From Acidimicrobiia bacterium (GTDB lineage Bacteria > Actinomycetota > Acidimicrobiia > Spongiisociales > ZC4RG35), in assembly GCA_028285585.1 (NCBI GenBank), contig JANQOU010000005.1:1-64000 (forward strand): a stretch of 64,000 bases of DNA. The letters run 5' to 3'. The notes beneath the pieces are model-generated. The model was not told where the DNA came from. It did not search any database and was given only the letters and a program-made list of their open reading frames with translations. Within the stretch, counting starts at the first letter, position 1; every line of letters starts with the position of its first letter. The position numbers were made by a program, and so were the translations under genes. Shown here one piece after another: positions 24,030-33,347 of this stretch.

Positions 24030-24923
24030 ATGTCACAGAACAGGAATTGGACGATCGACAACATCGGCGACCAGACAGGTCGAGTGGTGGTCGTCACCGG
24101 CTCGACGAGCGGGATCGGCGAGCAGACGGCCCGAGTTGCTGCGGGCAAGGGCGCTTCGGTGGTGATGGCGGTGCGCAACACCGCAAAAGGTGAGGAAGTC
24201 GCTGCATCGATACGCGCCGAGCATCCGAGCGCCGACGTCTCGGTGCGGGAGCTCGATCTGTCGAGCTTGGCTTCGGTCCGTCAGTTCGCCGACGTCTTCA
24301 CTTCTGAGAGGCAGCGCCTCGATGTGCTGGTCAACAACGCCGGCGTGATGATGCCGCCGTACTCGAAGACGACCGATGGCTTCGAGATTCAGATGGGCAC
24401 CAACCACCTCGGGCACTTCGCTCTGACCGGCCTGTTGATGCCGCTGCTGAAAGCCACCGAAGGTGCTCGCGTTGTGAACGTGTCGAGCCTCGCTCATCGT
24501 TTCGGCAACATCGACTTCGAAGACCTGTCTTGGGAACAGAGGAGCTACAACACCCAGAGAGCCTATGGGGACAGCAAGCTCGCCAATCTCTACTTCACCT
24601 ACGAGCTGGCGAAGCGAGCCGGCAGCGAGGTCCTGCCCGTGGCCGCTCATCCAGGGTGGACTGCAACGGAGTTGCAAAGACACTCGGGGCTGTTCCGGTT
24701 CTTCAACAGATTCTTCGCCCAGACGGTCGAGATGGGAGCACTTCCCACGTTGAGGGCTGCCTTCGACGATGACGTCGCCGCCGGCCAGTTCTATGGCCCG
24801 GCGAAGGCAATGCACTGGAGGGGTCACCCCGTGGCTCACGAGTCCAATGATCGTTCCCACGAAGAGCCTGTAGCCGAAACCCTCTGGGCGACTTCTGAGA
24901 AGTTGACGGGAGTCAGCTTCTAA
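24030..24923 (+). CDS. Short-chain dehydrogenase/reductase (retinol dehydrogenase-like)
   Basis: 297 residues. It has the SDR cofactor motif TGSTSGIG, the NNAG motif (VLVNNAGVM), the catalytic Ser in NVSSLAHR and the YGDSK active-site Tyr/Lys pair. The arrangement fits the retinol-dehydrogenase/WW-oxidoreductase branch, normally NADP(H)-linked. Its ATG follows the TetR stop with no gap, so the two genes are co-transcribed, and the reductase is probably controlled by that repressor. The substrate is unknown. Confidence 0.9.
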   Translation: MSQNRNWTIDNIGDQTGRVVVVTGSTSGIGEQTARVAAGKGASVVMAVRNTAKGEEVAASIRAEHPSADVSVRELDLSSLASVRQFADVFTSERQRLDVLVNNAGVMMPPYSKTTDGFEIQMGTNHLGHFALTGLLMPLLKATEGARVVNVSSLAHRFGNIDFEDLSWEQRSYNTQRAYGDSKLANLYFTYELAKRAGSEVLPVAAHPGWTATELQRHSGLFRFFNRFFAQTVEMGALPTLRAAFDDDVAAGQFYGPAKAMHWRGHPVAHESNDRSHEEPVAETLWATSEKLTGVSF

Positions 24924-24964
24924 CTCGAGTAGCCGGGGGCCGACCGGTGGATAACGTGACCGCC

Positions 24965-25408
24965 ATGTCCACATCGTTTGTCCCCCCTGAGTTCGAACCG
25001 CCTATCTCGTTTGAAGGTCCGGGTTTCAGGCTGGAGCCGTTGGCGCCGCACCACAACGAGCGTGATCATCAGGCGTGGACATCGAGCATGGATCACATCC
25101 ACGCCACCCCTGGGGACTGGGGCAAGTGGCCGTATCCGATGTCGCTGGACGAGAACATGGAAGACATGGAGATGCACTTCCAGGAGTTCGTGGAGCGCAA
25201 GTCATTCACATATTCGGTGTTGGACGGCGACGAAGTGATCGGCTGCCTCTACATCTACCCCGACAAAGATGGCGACACCGACGCATATGTCAGCTCATGG
25301 GTTCGCCAGAGCAGGCCGGAGATGGATGTTGTGGTTTGGAAGACCGTCTCCGACTGGCTCCAAGCCGCATGGCCGTTCGATAGCTTCCGCTACGCCGAAA
25401 GATCCTGA
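24965..25408 (+). CDS. GNAT-like acetyltransferase-related protein
   Basis: 147 residues from ATG 24965; a GTG at 24947 is also in frame. The pattern FRLEPLAPHHNERD at the N-terminus, FTYSVLDGDEVIGCLYIYP in the middle and a strand-helix end resemble GNAT-fold proteins of the RimJ-like type. The usual acetyl-CoA loop (Q/RxxGxG/A) is missing or degenerate, so catalysis is doubtful. It follows the SDR gene on the same strand after 41 bases. Confidence 0.6.
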   Translation: MSTSFVPPEFEPPISFEGPGFRLEPLAPHHNERDHQAWTSSMDHIHATPGDWGKWPYPMSLDENMEDMEMHFQEFVERKSFTYSVLDGDEVIGCLYIYPDKDGDTDAYVSSWVRQSRPEMDVVVWKTVSDWLQAAWPFDSFRYAERS

Positions 25409-25449
25409 CTCTTACCTTTTCTTGACCTTTGGCGACTAAACCTGGAGCT

Positions 25450-25878
25450 ATGGCTGGTTCCGATGAGGCAAAGCAACTGGTCGATGAGATCAACGCTCAT
25501 GCCCGAGCTCATGACAACAAGAGCCTGAGCAAGCTGGCCGCCGACCCTTCGACGAGGGAGCTTCTGAGTCTTCTCTCCGAACGCGAGTCACGGCAGGCGT
25601 CGGTTCACCTGGACGCAGCACAGGTTTGGCGAACCCGCCAGAACGAGAAACTCGGCGGCAAACTCGATGCTGCTGACAAAGCACTCAAGGAGTTGGACCT
25701 TCAGCTTGCTCGAGGGATCCTTCGCAAGATCGATTGGGAGATCCTCGACACCGAGAAACTGGACAGGTTCAACCAGCTGTTCCTGGCTCTCGAGGCGAGA
25801 GCTCACGAGCTAGAGCAGTTCGAAGTGCCCGAGTCTTCGCCACGCCAGGAGCGCTCCAAGAAGTTCTGGAGACGCTGA
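25450..25878 (+). CDS. Helical protein of unknown function
   Basis: 142 residues from ATG 25450, which has GGAG two bases upstream; a TTG at 25429 is also in frame. The chain is nearly all helical and charged, with coiled-coil-like stretches (DAADKALKELDLQLARGILRK), ending in a basic tail KKFWRR. No signal peptide, span or family motif is seen. It converges on zwf. Function unknown. Confidence 0.6.
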   Translation: MAGSDEAKQLVDEINAHARAHDNKSLSKLAADPSTRELLSLLSERESRQASVHLDAAQVWRTRQNEKLGGKLDAADKALKELDLQLARGILRKIDWEILDTEKLDRFNQLFLALEARAHELEQFEVPESSPRQERSKKFWRR

Positions 25879-25901
25879 CAAGGGCCATTTCGGATGAGGG
25901 G

Positions 25902-27287
25902 TCAGGCCCTCGTGGTGAGCCACTTCCAATCGCCGCCGAGGAGGGTGTCGGCCTCACCGGGCCCCCATGAGCCCACCGGGTAGATGTTGGGCGCGGAGGT
26001 GTCTTCGATGGCCGGCTGGACGATGCGCCACGCTTCGAGCACTCCGTCCATGCGTGCGAACAGTGACTGGTCGCCGCGCAGGGCGTCGCCGAGAAGCCGT
26101 TGGTAGGCGTCGATCCCGGGGGAGGTGCCGTGGTCGGCGCCGGTCGCCAAGTCGACTCTCCGGCTCACCATCTCCGGGCCCGGCTGCTTGGCGCGCATCG
26201 ACAGGGTGATCCGATCGTCGGGCTTCGATTGGAAGACGAGACGGTTGGGCCCGGGGACAATGTCGGCCCCGGCGAAGAGCATCCTGGGGGGACGGTCGAA
26301 CTCGATCACGGCTTCTGTGACGGTTGAGGCCATGCCCTTGCCCGCCCGGACGATCCACGGGACGCCCGCCCAGCGCCAGGAGTCGATCTCGAAGCGAGCT
26401 GCAACGAAAGTCTCGGTCGTGGACCCTTCAGCTACGCCTGGTTCACCGAGGTACCCCTCATACTGGCCCCGGACTATCTCGCCCGGGTCGATGGTCTTGG
26501 TCGCCGACAGCACTTTCACTCGCTCGTCTCGCAGCGCGTTCGGCTCGCTCGTGACCGGAGGCTCCATGGCCAGCAGCGCGACCATCTCCAAGATGTGGTT
26601 CTGGACCACGTCGCGCATGGCACCGACTGTGTCGTAGAAGCTGCCTCGCCCCTCCACGCCGAAGTCTTCGGCCAGTGTCAGCTGGACACCTCTGATGTAG
26701 TGCCTATTCCAGACGGGCTCGAGAATGGTGTTGGAGAAGCGGTAGACGAGGAGGTTCTGCACGGCCTCCTTCCCCAGGAAATGGTCGATCCGGTAGACCC
26801 GGTCTTCCGGGTAGTGAGTGGAGATGACATCGTTGAGCTCGATGGCGCTCTTCAGGTCTCGGCCGAACGGCTTCTCCACGACGAGACGGCCCTCTAAGTG
26901 GAGGCCCGCATCGGCAAGCCCCCCGATCACATCCGTGAATGCTCCTGGTGGAACAGCTAGATAGGCGACGGAGCAGTGCGCTCCATCGAGGTGCTTTGTG
27001 ATCTCGGCGTATGTCTCCGGATCTCGGTAGTCACCCTGGACGTAGCTCAGTGAGCGCGAGATGACGTCGAACACACCTGAGTCGACCTCGACGCCAGCAT
27101 CATCCAGTGCCTCCGCCACCCGATCCCGCAACTCGTCCTCTGTGATCTCGGTGCGGCCGACGCCAACAACGGGGTGGGTCAGCGCTCCCTCCTTGGCCAA
27201 TCCGTACAGGGCGGGGAAGAGCTTCCGCCGCGCCAGGTCTCCAGTGATGCCGAACAGGACGAGTCCGTCGGCTTGTCGGGCTGTCAT
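25902..27287 (-). CDS. zwf: Glucose-6-phosphate 1-dehydrogenase
   Basis: 461 residues, close to the usual bacterial length. The N-terminal cofactor motif FGITGDLARRKLFPAL (12-27) and the active-site motif RIDHFLGKE (166-174, catalytic His169) identify it. It oxidises glucose-6-phosphate to 6-phosphogluconolactone with NADP+, the first step of the oxidative pentose phosphate pathway in the cytoplasm. It stands alone here, without opcA, gnd or pgl partners. The divergent MFS gene starts 45 bases upstream, so the two may share a promoter region. Confidence 0.95.
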   Translation of the reverse strand: MTARQADGLVLFGITGDLARRKLFPALYGLAKEGALTHPVVGVGRTEITEDELRDRVAEALDDAGVEVDSGVFDVISRSLSYVQGDYRDPETYAEITKHLDGAHCSVAYLAVPPGAFTDVIGGLADAGLHLEGRLVVEKPFGRDLKSAIELNDVISTHYPEDRVYRIDHFLGKEAVQNLLVYRFSNTILEPVWNRHYIRGVQLTLAEDFGVEGRGSFYDTVGAMRDVVQNHILEMVALLAMEPPVTSEPNALRDERVKVLSATKTIDPGEIVRGQYEGYLGEPGVAEGSTTETFVAARFEIDSWRWAGVPWIVRAGKGMASTVTEAVIEFDRPPRMLFAGADIVPGPNRLVFQSKPDDRITLSMRAKQPGPEMVSRRVDLATGADHGTSPGIDAYQRLLGDALRGDQSLFARMDGVLEAWRIVQPAIEDTSAPNIYPVGSWGPGEADTLLGGDWKWLTTRA

Positions 27288-27332
27288 CGCTCATCAGCTA
27301 AGCAGGCTCCGCTCCACGTCTACCCTCCGGAG

Positions 27333-28793
27333 GTGTCCAGGGAGCCGACAAGCGTTCTTTCCAAAGAGCTGCTGCCCATCTCCACGGCCGTGTTTGCGAC
27401 GGCGGCCCTGGCCTCCTTCCAAGCGTTGGGGATCGCGGCCGCCCTCCCCGACATCGCCGGCGATCTCGGCAATGTCTCGTTGCTTCCGTGGGCGATAACC
27501 GCGTTCCTGGTCACGTCGTCTCTTTCGACGGTTGTCGCTGGGCCGTTCATCGACTCGGTCGGGGTCTCCCGGATGTTTCGGCTGGCCGTCATCACCTTCA
27601 CGTTGACGGGGTTCGCTGCGGCATTCGCGCCCACGATGCCCTCATTGATAGCTCTTCGAGTGCTCCAAGGCATCGGGGCTGGTCTCATACTTTCAACTGG
27701 TAATGCTGCGATCGCCCTTGCCTACCCCAGCAATCTGGTTGCGCGAGCCTTCGCTGCGAACGCCACGGTTTGGGGTGTGATGGGTGTGGCAGGGCCGGCA
27801 GCTGCGGCATTGATCCTCACTGTCGGCTCGTGGCAGTGGATCTTCTACATGAACCTGCCGCTCGGCCTCCTCGCTCTGATTGCCGGCTGGAGCGTGCTGC
27901 CCGGACCTCAGGGTGAGGTGGGGGCGCGGCTCGACTTGAGAGGCACTGTCCTCCTGATGGTCGGCACCGTGGCGACGCTGATGGCGGTAGACGCACTGGA
28001 CACGATCTCACTCGTTTGGCTTGGTGCTGCTGCTCTTGCCGTCGCCGGATACGTTTGGCACGCGAGGGGCGCCGGGTCGCCAGTGGTGAAGTTGGAACAC
28101 ATAGCCAGGCAGCCGTACCGCGGGTTGGCGCTTTCCACCGCCCTGATGCTGACCGGCACTTTCGCGATGAACTCCTATATCCCGCTCTATGTGCGTGCAG
28201 GCAAGGGAGGTTCCGCTGCGCTCACCGCATGGTCGATTCTCCCTTTGACCGTGGGTTGGACGATCGGCGCCAACATCTCGAGCCGCATGGCCGACAAGCA
28301 TTCGGAGTCGTGGATCATGGTTGTCGGGTTCGTCGTCAATATCCCGGCACTGGTGATGACTTGGGCTGTTGTCACCATGGACGCTCCTCTGGTGTTGGCC
28401 TTTGTCGCCTTCTTCTTCGCCGGTGTGGGCGTCGGGATGTCGACCAATGCGGCTTTGACCCTGCTGAGAGCCGTCACCGACCCGACCAAGATGGGACGGG
28501 TGGGTGCAGTTCACCTGTTTGCCCGAAACCAGGGGTTCACCTTCGGGGCAGCCATCGGGGGAGCGGTCTTGCTGTTCGTGGTCACCGCACAACTGGGTGA
28601 TGCCGAGATCGTCCGAGACTTGCTCGGATCGGCCGATGTGGTGGCTTCACCTGCCGCCGCCCAGGCGGTGCGGTCAGGTTTCACGGCCAGCGTCATCGTC
28701 GGGTTGGTCATGTCGGTTCTAGGTGGGCTCGCCTCGGTTCAGCTGAGAACCTCTCTCAGCGAAGCTCGCTTGGCGCGCCGAGGGGCGACGTAG
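27333..28793 (+). CDS. MFS transporter, DHA2-type drug/multiple-compound exporter
   Basis: 486 residues from GTG 27333; the open frame extends upstream into the zwf region but that part is antisense to zwf. It has about 14 hydrophobic spans, the motif C-like segment in the fifth span (WGVMGVAGPAAAALI) and the WQWIFYMNLPLGLLAL motif typical of the 14-TM DHA2 family. These exporters use the proton gradient to expel drugs or metabolites. GGAG lies directly against the start codon, so initiation is either unusual or leaderless. Confidence 0.87.
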   Translation: MSREPTSVLSKELLPISTAVFATAALASFQALGIAAALPDIAGDLGNVSLLPWAITAFLVTSSLSTVVAGPFIDSVGVSRMFRLAVITFTLTGFAAAFAPTMPSLIALRVLQGIGAGLILSTGNAAIALAYPSNLVARAFAANATVWGVMGVAGPAAAALILTVGSWQWIFYMNLPLGLLALIAGWSVLPGPQGEVGARLDLRGTVLLMVGTVATLMAVDALDTISLVWLGAAALAVAGYVWHARGAGSPVVKLEHIARQPYRGLALSTALMLTGTFAMNSYIPLYVRAGKGGSAALTAWSILPLTVGWTIGANISSRMADKHSESWIMVVGFVVNIPALVMTWAVVTMDAPLVLAFVAFFFAGVGVGMSTNAALTLLRAVTDPTKMGRVGAVHLFARNQGFTFGAAIGGAVLLFVVTAQLGDAEIVRDLLGSADVVASPAAAQAVRSGFTASVIVGLVMSVLGGLASVQLRTSLSEARLARRGAT

Positions 28794-28832
28794 CACCAGC
28801 TGGCGAAGGTCACGTGCGTCAGAAGAGGCGGC

Positions 28833-29201
28833 TCAGCCGCTGACTTCGACCGTCAGGCTCATGCCCTCTTGAAAATGGTCGACGATTCGCCCGTCATCTT
28901 TCTCGGCCACGATGCGGCAGGTGATCTGATACTTGCCCTCGGTGAGGTCGACATCCAACGTGGTTGTCTCGCCGGGTTGAATGAGATCGGTGGCCGCAAC
29001 CACAACACCATCACCGTTGGTGACGATGATGGTGTGAGCGAATTGACCACTGTTGGAGGCGGTCAACGAGTTGGGGTCTTCGACGAAGCCGGTGGGGCCG
29101 TCGATATAGAACTCGCCGAGATCGTACTGGCTTGGGTCCGACGTTGTCCCCGTGCAAGCACCGACCAGTAGAGCCAAGACCGCCAGGAATCTGAATCTCA
29201 C
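28833..29201 (-). CDS. Cupredoxin-like lipoprotein
   Basis: 122 residues. A lipoprotein signal (MRFRFLAVLALLVGAC, lipidated Cys16) is followed by a beta-rich domain with a full type 1 copper ligand set: His56 (AHTIIV), Cys95 (YQITC), His109 and Met114 (DHFQEGM), with the His-x4-Met spacing of plastocyanin/sulfocyanin-like proteins. It would sit on the outer face of the membrane as an electron carrier or copper binder. The gap of 13 residues between Cys95 and His109 is longer than usual and needs modelling. It overlaps the upstream kinase gene by 4 bases. Its stop codon lies in a small GCGGC-TCA-GCCGC hairpin facing the convergent MFS gene. Confidence 0.72.
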   Translation of the reverse strand: MRFRFLAVLALLVGACTGTTSDPSQYDLGEFYIDGPTGFVEDPNSLTASNSGQFAHTIIVTNGDGVVVAATDLIQPGETTTLDVDLTEGKYQITCRIVAEKDDGRIVDHFQEGMSLTVEVSG

Positions 29202-30637
29202 GATACTGCTGCGAGCTCCTCGATCCTGATTGCGGGCAGAGCGATCTCAAATGTGGTTCCTTGTGGTGAAGTCTCGACGGCGATCGAGCCGGCGAGCGCC
29301 TCCACCATGAGTTTCACGATGTACAGGCCAAGTCCCGTGCCCGAGCTGAATGAGGCTTTCTCGAACTTCTCGAAGATGCGAGGGAGGAAGTCCGGTTCGA
29401 TGCCGGGGCCGTTGTCCGAAACCGTTATGAAGGCAGCTGTCTCAGGCCTCGATCCGACTGCCACCATCGGTTCCACAGCGGTTCTCGTTCCACAACCCAC
29501 CACTACTTCAGTAGCGCCGTGACTGAAGGCGTTGTCCGCGAGGGAGGCCACGACAATCCCCAGTGTGGAGATGTCGGTGCTCACTTCCATCGGCTCTTGG
29601 ACCTCGTGTCTGCCCGACAAGGTCCTGGGATGGCACTCGCTCACGGCCTGGCAGACCTCGGCCAGCGGGGTCGCTCGCAGCTCGTAGGTGAGACCCTTGT
29701 TCTCGATGCGGGCGACGGCGAGGATCTGGTCGATGATGTCCTGAAGACGGTGGCCGTCGGAGACGATCGAGTTGACGACCTGGTTGGCATCGCTCGGTGT
29801 GAGAGAACCGGAGGCGAGCAGCTCGGCACCGGTCACCACGGAGGTGAGGGGTGTTCTCAGCTCATGGTTGATCATCAGCACAAACTCGGACCTGATGCGG
29901 ATCTTCTCTTCCGCCACGGCAAGTGCGTGATCTAGCTCGTGGTTGGTCGCTTCGAGCGTCTCCGAGTGTTGTCTCAGGAGCTGCGACTCCAACGCCATCT
30001 GGCTGTGCCGTCGTGAGGCTCGCATGTGCCCGACCAGGCCCGCTATCCCGAGAAGGACGAAGACGACGCCCAATGCGATCAGCTGAAGGGTCTCGCTTTG
30101 CAACTCGCCGGGCTGGGTGCGTCGTTGCAGCAACCCCGAGACGTCGTAGTGGATGAGCGTCAGTTGTCCGTCATCGAGAGGTGACAGCACCTGATAGAGG
30201 ACACTTCCGGCGGGCCACTCCACCACGCCGTCGATTGCCAGCTCGACCGGGATCTCCCCGGCGAGGGCCATGAACCTCTGATTGCTCGCTCCGAAGGCGA
30301 GCAGCGGGCTGGAGAGAAGGGATCCGACCAGAGTCGGCGATGTCGATGTCGTGATCACCCCGTCAGGGCCCAACAAGGAAACTGCCTCGACGTTCAACGC
30401 GTTTCGTGACCGTCGGACGGCTTCGTCTGGTTCCGGCAACGCTTCGAGGAGGTCGGAGATGACTGACACATCCGAGACGAACACTTCGCCCTCGCCGATT
30501 GGCGAGGTGGCCGAGCGCTGAAAGGTGAAGGCTGCGATCAACAGCGCAGCGGCGAACACGCCGCAGGCGGCGATGACCACGAGCCACCAAACGGAGGATT
30601 TCTTCGGCACGGACGAGTTTGAGTCCACGTTCAACAA
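29198..30637 (-). CDS. Membrane sensor histidine kinase without adjacent response regulator
   Basis: 479 residues from TTG 30637. Spans near 15-37 and 184-203 enclose an extracytoplasmic sensor of about 145 residues; a coiled coil (about 210-248) leads to the H-box MINHELRTPLTS with His258. The ATPase domain has the N-box SLADNAFSHG, DNGPGI and GTGLGLYIVK. No response regulator gene is next to it. Instead it overlaps by 4 bases a cupredoxin-like lipoprotein, so copper or redox sensing outside the membrane is a reasonable inference. Confidence 0.9.
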   Translation of the reverse strand: MLNVDSNSSVPKKSSVWWLVVIAACGVFAAALLIAAFTFQRSATSPIGEGEVFVSDVSVISDLLEALPEPDEAVRRSRNALNVEAVSLLGPDGVITTSTSPTLVGSLLSSPLLAFGASNQRFMALAGEIPVELAIDGVVEWPAGSVLYQVLSPLDDGQLTLIHYDVSGLLQRRTQPGELQSETLQLIALGVVFVLLGIAGLVGHMRASRRHSQMALESQLLRQHSETLEATNHELDHALAVAEEKIRIRSEFVLMINHELRTPLTSVVTGAELLASGSLTPSDANQVVNSIVSDGHRLQDIIDQILAVARIENKGLTYELRATPLAEVCQAVSECHPRTLSGRHEVQEPMEVSTDISTLGIVVASLADNAFSHGATEVVVGCGTRTAVEPMVAVGSRPETAAFITVSDNGPGIEPDFLPRIFEKFEKASFSSGTGLGLYIVKLMVEALAGSIAVETSPQGTTFEIALPAIRIEELAAVS

Positions 30638-30697
30638 TCGGCCTTTGGTGAAGGGTGCTGAAGCCTGGTGAGGCGATAGACCCAGGTCAGTGCTTAT

Positions 30698-30714
30698 AAA
30701 ATCCGACGTTCGGA
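30698..30714 (-). terminator. Short intrinsic terminator after the SnoaL-like gene
   Basis: On the minus strand, TCCGA-ACG-TCGGA followed by TTTTAT starts just after the stop codon of the SnoaL-like gene. The stem is only five pairs, but the U-tract and position fit an intrinsic terminator. Confidence 0.55.
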
Positions 30715-30718
30715 GTGC

Positions 30719-31129
30719 TCAAATGTGGCGAGTCAGACCGTGACGTCGCAGGAATTCGTCTACTCGTTCTCGCTCGCCCGGAACAGGGCGGTCTTCAATA
30801 TGGACGACGCCGAGACCCGGTTCTACCGTCACCATCTGCTCGGCTTTGTGCCGCATGGTCTCGTCGCCGACAGTCAGGATGTCTCCGTAATGGATGCGGA
30901 ATCGGCCGCGACCTTCGTCGATCGTCTCGTGGTCGTAGCCGACCTCGTCAAACAGCCGGTGCGCCATCTCTGACGCCTTGCGGTAACTTTCCAACACGGC
31001 GTCTCTGCCATGACTCGTGTCGTCGCCGATGTCATAGGTCACGTTGGGGGCCAGAACGGCTCCGGCGGCCTCGTAGTCGTCGTCATCGAGAGCCTGGGCG
31101 AGCTTCTCGACGAGGTCACGAGCAGTCAC
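30719..31129 (-). CDS. SnoaL-like/nuclear transport factor 2 fold protein
   Basis: 136 residues. The NTF2-like pattern is present: an N-terminal helix (RDLVEKLAQALDDDDYEAAGAVLAPNVTYDI), a GRDAVLESYRKA segment and curved strands (GRGRFRIHYGDIL, HKAEQMVTV). These cone-shaped domains bind or isomerise small hydrophobic molecules. No catalytic residues can be assigned. It is a single gene followed by a short terminator. Confidence 0.75.
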   Translation of the reverse strand: MTARDLVEKLAQALDDDDYEAAGAVLAPNVTYDIGDDTSHGRDAVLESYRKASEMAHRLFDEVGYDHETIDEGRGRFRIHYGDILTVGDETMRHKAEQMVTVEPGLGVVHIEDRPVPGERERVDEFLRRHGLTRHI

Positions 31130-31240
31130 GCGCTCAGCCTACGTTGGCTGAGGTATCCAAAGGGCGACCCTGACTGAAACTCCGGGAACCGGATCAGGCT
31201 CGCGCGCGTCGAACCGGGTAGAACTCAGATGAGGAGAACC

Positions 31241-33244
31241 ATGCGGAACCGGATCAAGACCCTGGGAGCGGCCCTTGTCGGCCTGGTGCTGATCGTGACG
31301 GCTTGCACTACCGAAGGTGCGGCGGTCAGCAGCACATCACCCCGCCGAGCGGCCAACTCCGGCGGCCAGTTGGTCGACGCACCGAGAGCGCTTGCCGCCT
31401 TTGACTCGTGCCGTCCTTTTCTCGACTACGTGATCTCGCACGCCGTGGACCTCGTGGGCCCGTACGGGCTCGGCGATCAGTTCTATGGCTTCCCAGGTGT
31501 TGGGCGGGATTTTGCCGTTGAGGAATCTGCCGCCGACTCCGGGCTGCTTTCGGCCGGCGCCACGAGCGCACCGTCCTTCTCTGAGACCAACGTTCAGGTG
31601 TCCGGTGTCGACGAGCCGGACATCGTCAAGACCGACGGGGAGCGCATCGTTGTGCTCTCCGAGGGAATGCTGATCGTCACCGATGTGACAGGAGAGCGGC
31701 CTGTCGTGGAGGGAAGGTTGCGTCTCGGCAACCTCAACGTCCAGAGCTTGTTCCTCAACGGAGACAAGGCGCTTCTCTTCGGTTCGGCGTGGAACTCGTT
31801 CCATCCTCTCGTGGAGAGTGATGTCGAGTATGCGCCCAGCTACCAGACGCCGACCATCCAGATCGTCGAGGTCGACCTGGCACAAGGTGACCCGTCAATT
31901 ACCCGGACCATGACCATCGACGGACGGTTCGTGTCCGGGCGCATGATCGACGGCACGGTGCGCCTGGTGATGCAGTCCGGGCCGGTCGGCTTCGAGTGGT
32001 CACTTCCCACGGGATCGGGGCTGCGCGCCGAGCGCAGGGCAATCGAGGAGAACCAGGAGATCATCCGCAATTCGCGGCCCGACAACTGGATCCCTTACTA
32101 CCTCGTCACCGACTCAGATGGCGACGTGGTCGATGAGGGCACCCTCTTCGACTGCCAGAAGGCGAACCAGCCAGAGGAGTTCGCCGGGCTCGACATGCTG
32201 TCGGTCGTGGCCATTGACCTCTCCGACGGCTTGGCCGTCACTGACTCGATGGGTGTCCTTGCTGCCGGCAACACGGTTTACGCATCTGCCGAGAGCCTCT
32301 ACGTAGCCACCCAGAATTGGGACACATGGCTGTGGGCCGCTTCCGGTGGCGGAGACGACGAGCCGGATCGAGTTTCGACGGACATCCACAAGTTCGACAT
32401 CAGCGATGCCCGTGTCACCACATATGAGGCCACAGGCGTCGTTGACGGGTATCTGCTCAATCAGTTCGCCATGGACGAGCACAACGGGCTGCTGCGAGTG
32501 GCCTCGACTACTCAGCCGGCATGGTGGGGCGGCGGCTTCGACTCGGAGTCGCTGGTCACCGTCCTCGAGCAGAGTGACGGGGTGCTCGAGGAGATCGGCA
32601 AAGTCGATGGCCTGGGCCTGACGGAGCAGATCTTCTCGGTGCGGTTCATGGGTGACATGGCTTATGTCGTCACCTTCCGTCAGACCGATCCCCTCTACAC
32701 CGTCGACCTGTCCGACCCGAGGAGCCCCGAGGTAGTCGGTGAGCTGAAGATCCTCGGCTACTCGGCTTATCTGCATCCGGTTGGAGATGGCTTGTTGCTC
32801 GGTGTTGGCCAAGATGCCGATGAGGACGGCCGGATCAAGGGGGCTCAGGTTTCCACCTTCGACGTGAGTGATCCTTCGGATCCGCGCAAGATCGACCAGG
32901 TCACACTCAGCGAAGGATCAAACTCGGCGATCGAGTGGGATCACCATGCTTTCCTCTACTGGCAGCCCACTGGACTGGCGATGATCCCTGTCCAGCAATA
33001 TTGGTGGACCGAAGAGTCGGAGTCGGTGTTCTTCGGTGCGATCGGTCTCGAAGTTGGCGACGACGGGGAGCTGACCGAGGTGCAGCAAGTCGCTCACCCC
33101 GGCTCCACAGAGCAGGATTGGGACTGGAGGGCTCAGATCATGAGATCTGTCGTGATCGGCGACGCCATCTACACGATTTCCTCCAAGGGGATCATGAAGA
33201 GCGAGCTCGACGGCTTGGACGAAATCGACTGGCTGGGCTTCTAA
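31241..33244 (+). CDS. Beta-propeller domain lipoprotein
   Basis: 667 residues from ATG 31241, which has GAGGAG four bases upstream; ATG 31229 is also in frame. A lipoprotein signal ends at LIVTAC. The mature part matches the secreted beta-propeller family: SETNVQVSGVDEPDIVKTDG followed by many WD-like blades (VDLSDPRSPEVVGELKI, FDVSDPSDPRKIDQVTL). These proteins are surface-bound in archaea and bacteria and have no known enzyme activity. It is a single gene followed by a strong hairpin. Confidence 0.88.
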   Translation: MRNRIKTLGAALVGLVLIVTACTTEGAAVSSTSPRRAANSGGQLVDAPRALAAFDSCRPFLDYVISHAVDLVGPYGLGDQFYGFPGVGRDFAVEESAADSGLLSAGATSAPSFSETNVQVSGVDEPDIVKTDGERIVVLSEGMLIVTDVTGERPVVEGRLRLGNLNVQSLFLNGDKALLFGSAWNSFHPLVESDVEYAPSYQTPTIQIVEVDLAQGDPSITRTMTIDGRFVSGRMIDGTVRLVMQSGPVGFEWSLPTGSGLRAERRAIEENQEIIRNSRPDNWIPYYLVTDSDGDVVDEGTLFDCQKANQPEEFAGLDMLSVVAIDLSDGLAVTDSMGVLAAGNTVYASAESLYVATQNWDTWLWAASGGGDDEPDRVSTDIHKFDISDARVTTYEATGVVDGYLLNQFAMDEHNGLLRVASTTQPAWWGGGFDSESLVTVLEQSDGVLEEIGKVDGLGLTEQIFSVRFMGDMAYVVTFRQTDPLYTVDLSDPRSPEVVGELKILGYSAYLHPVGDGLLLGVGQDADEDGRIKGAQVSTFDVSDPSDPRKIDQVTLSEGSNSAIEWDHHAFLYWQPTGLAMIPVQQYWWTEESESVFFGAIGLEVGDDGELTEVQQVAHPGSTEQDWDWRAQIMRSVVIGDAIYTISSKGIMKSELDGLDEIDWLGF

Positions 33245-33267
33245 GGACTAGTCACTCTGGGCTCACG

Positions 33268-33298
33268 CGGGATGACACCCAAGACGGGTGTCATCCCG
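33268..33298 (+). terminator. Hairpin with 13-bp perfect stem
   Basis: CGGGATGACACCC (33268-33280), loop AAGAC, then GGGTGTCATCCCG (33286-33298). It lies 23 bases after the beta-propeller stop. There is no U-tract, as in the I-shaped terminators proposed for actinobacteria. It could also act on the mRNA of the next gene. Confidence 0.6.
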
Positions 33299-33347
33299 GT
33301 CGAATATGTCAGGGAACGTGAAACGAGTGGCCAAAGGAGGCCTCTGA

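Noticed and set aside
24033-24974. 313-codon minus-strand open frame opposite the SDR gene
   Set aside because: Antisense shadow of a gene with a full SDR motif set.
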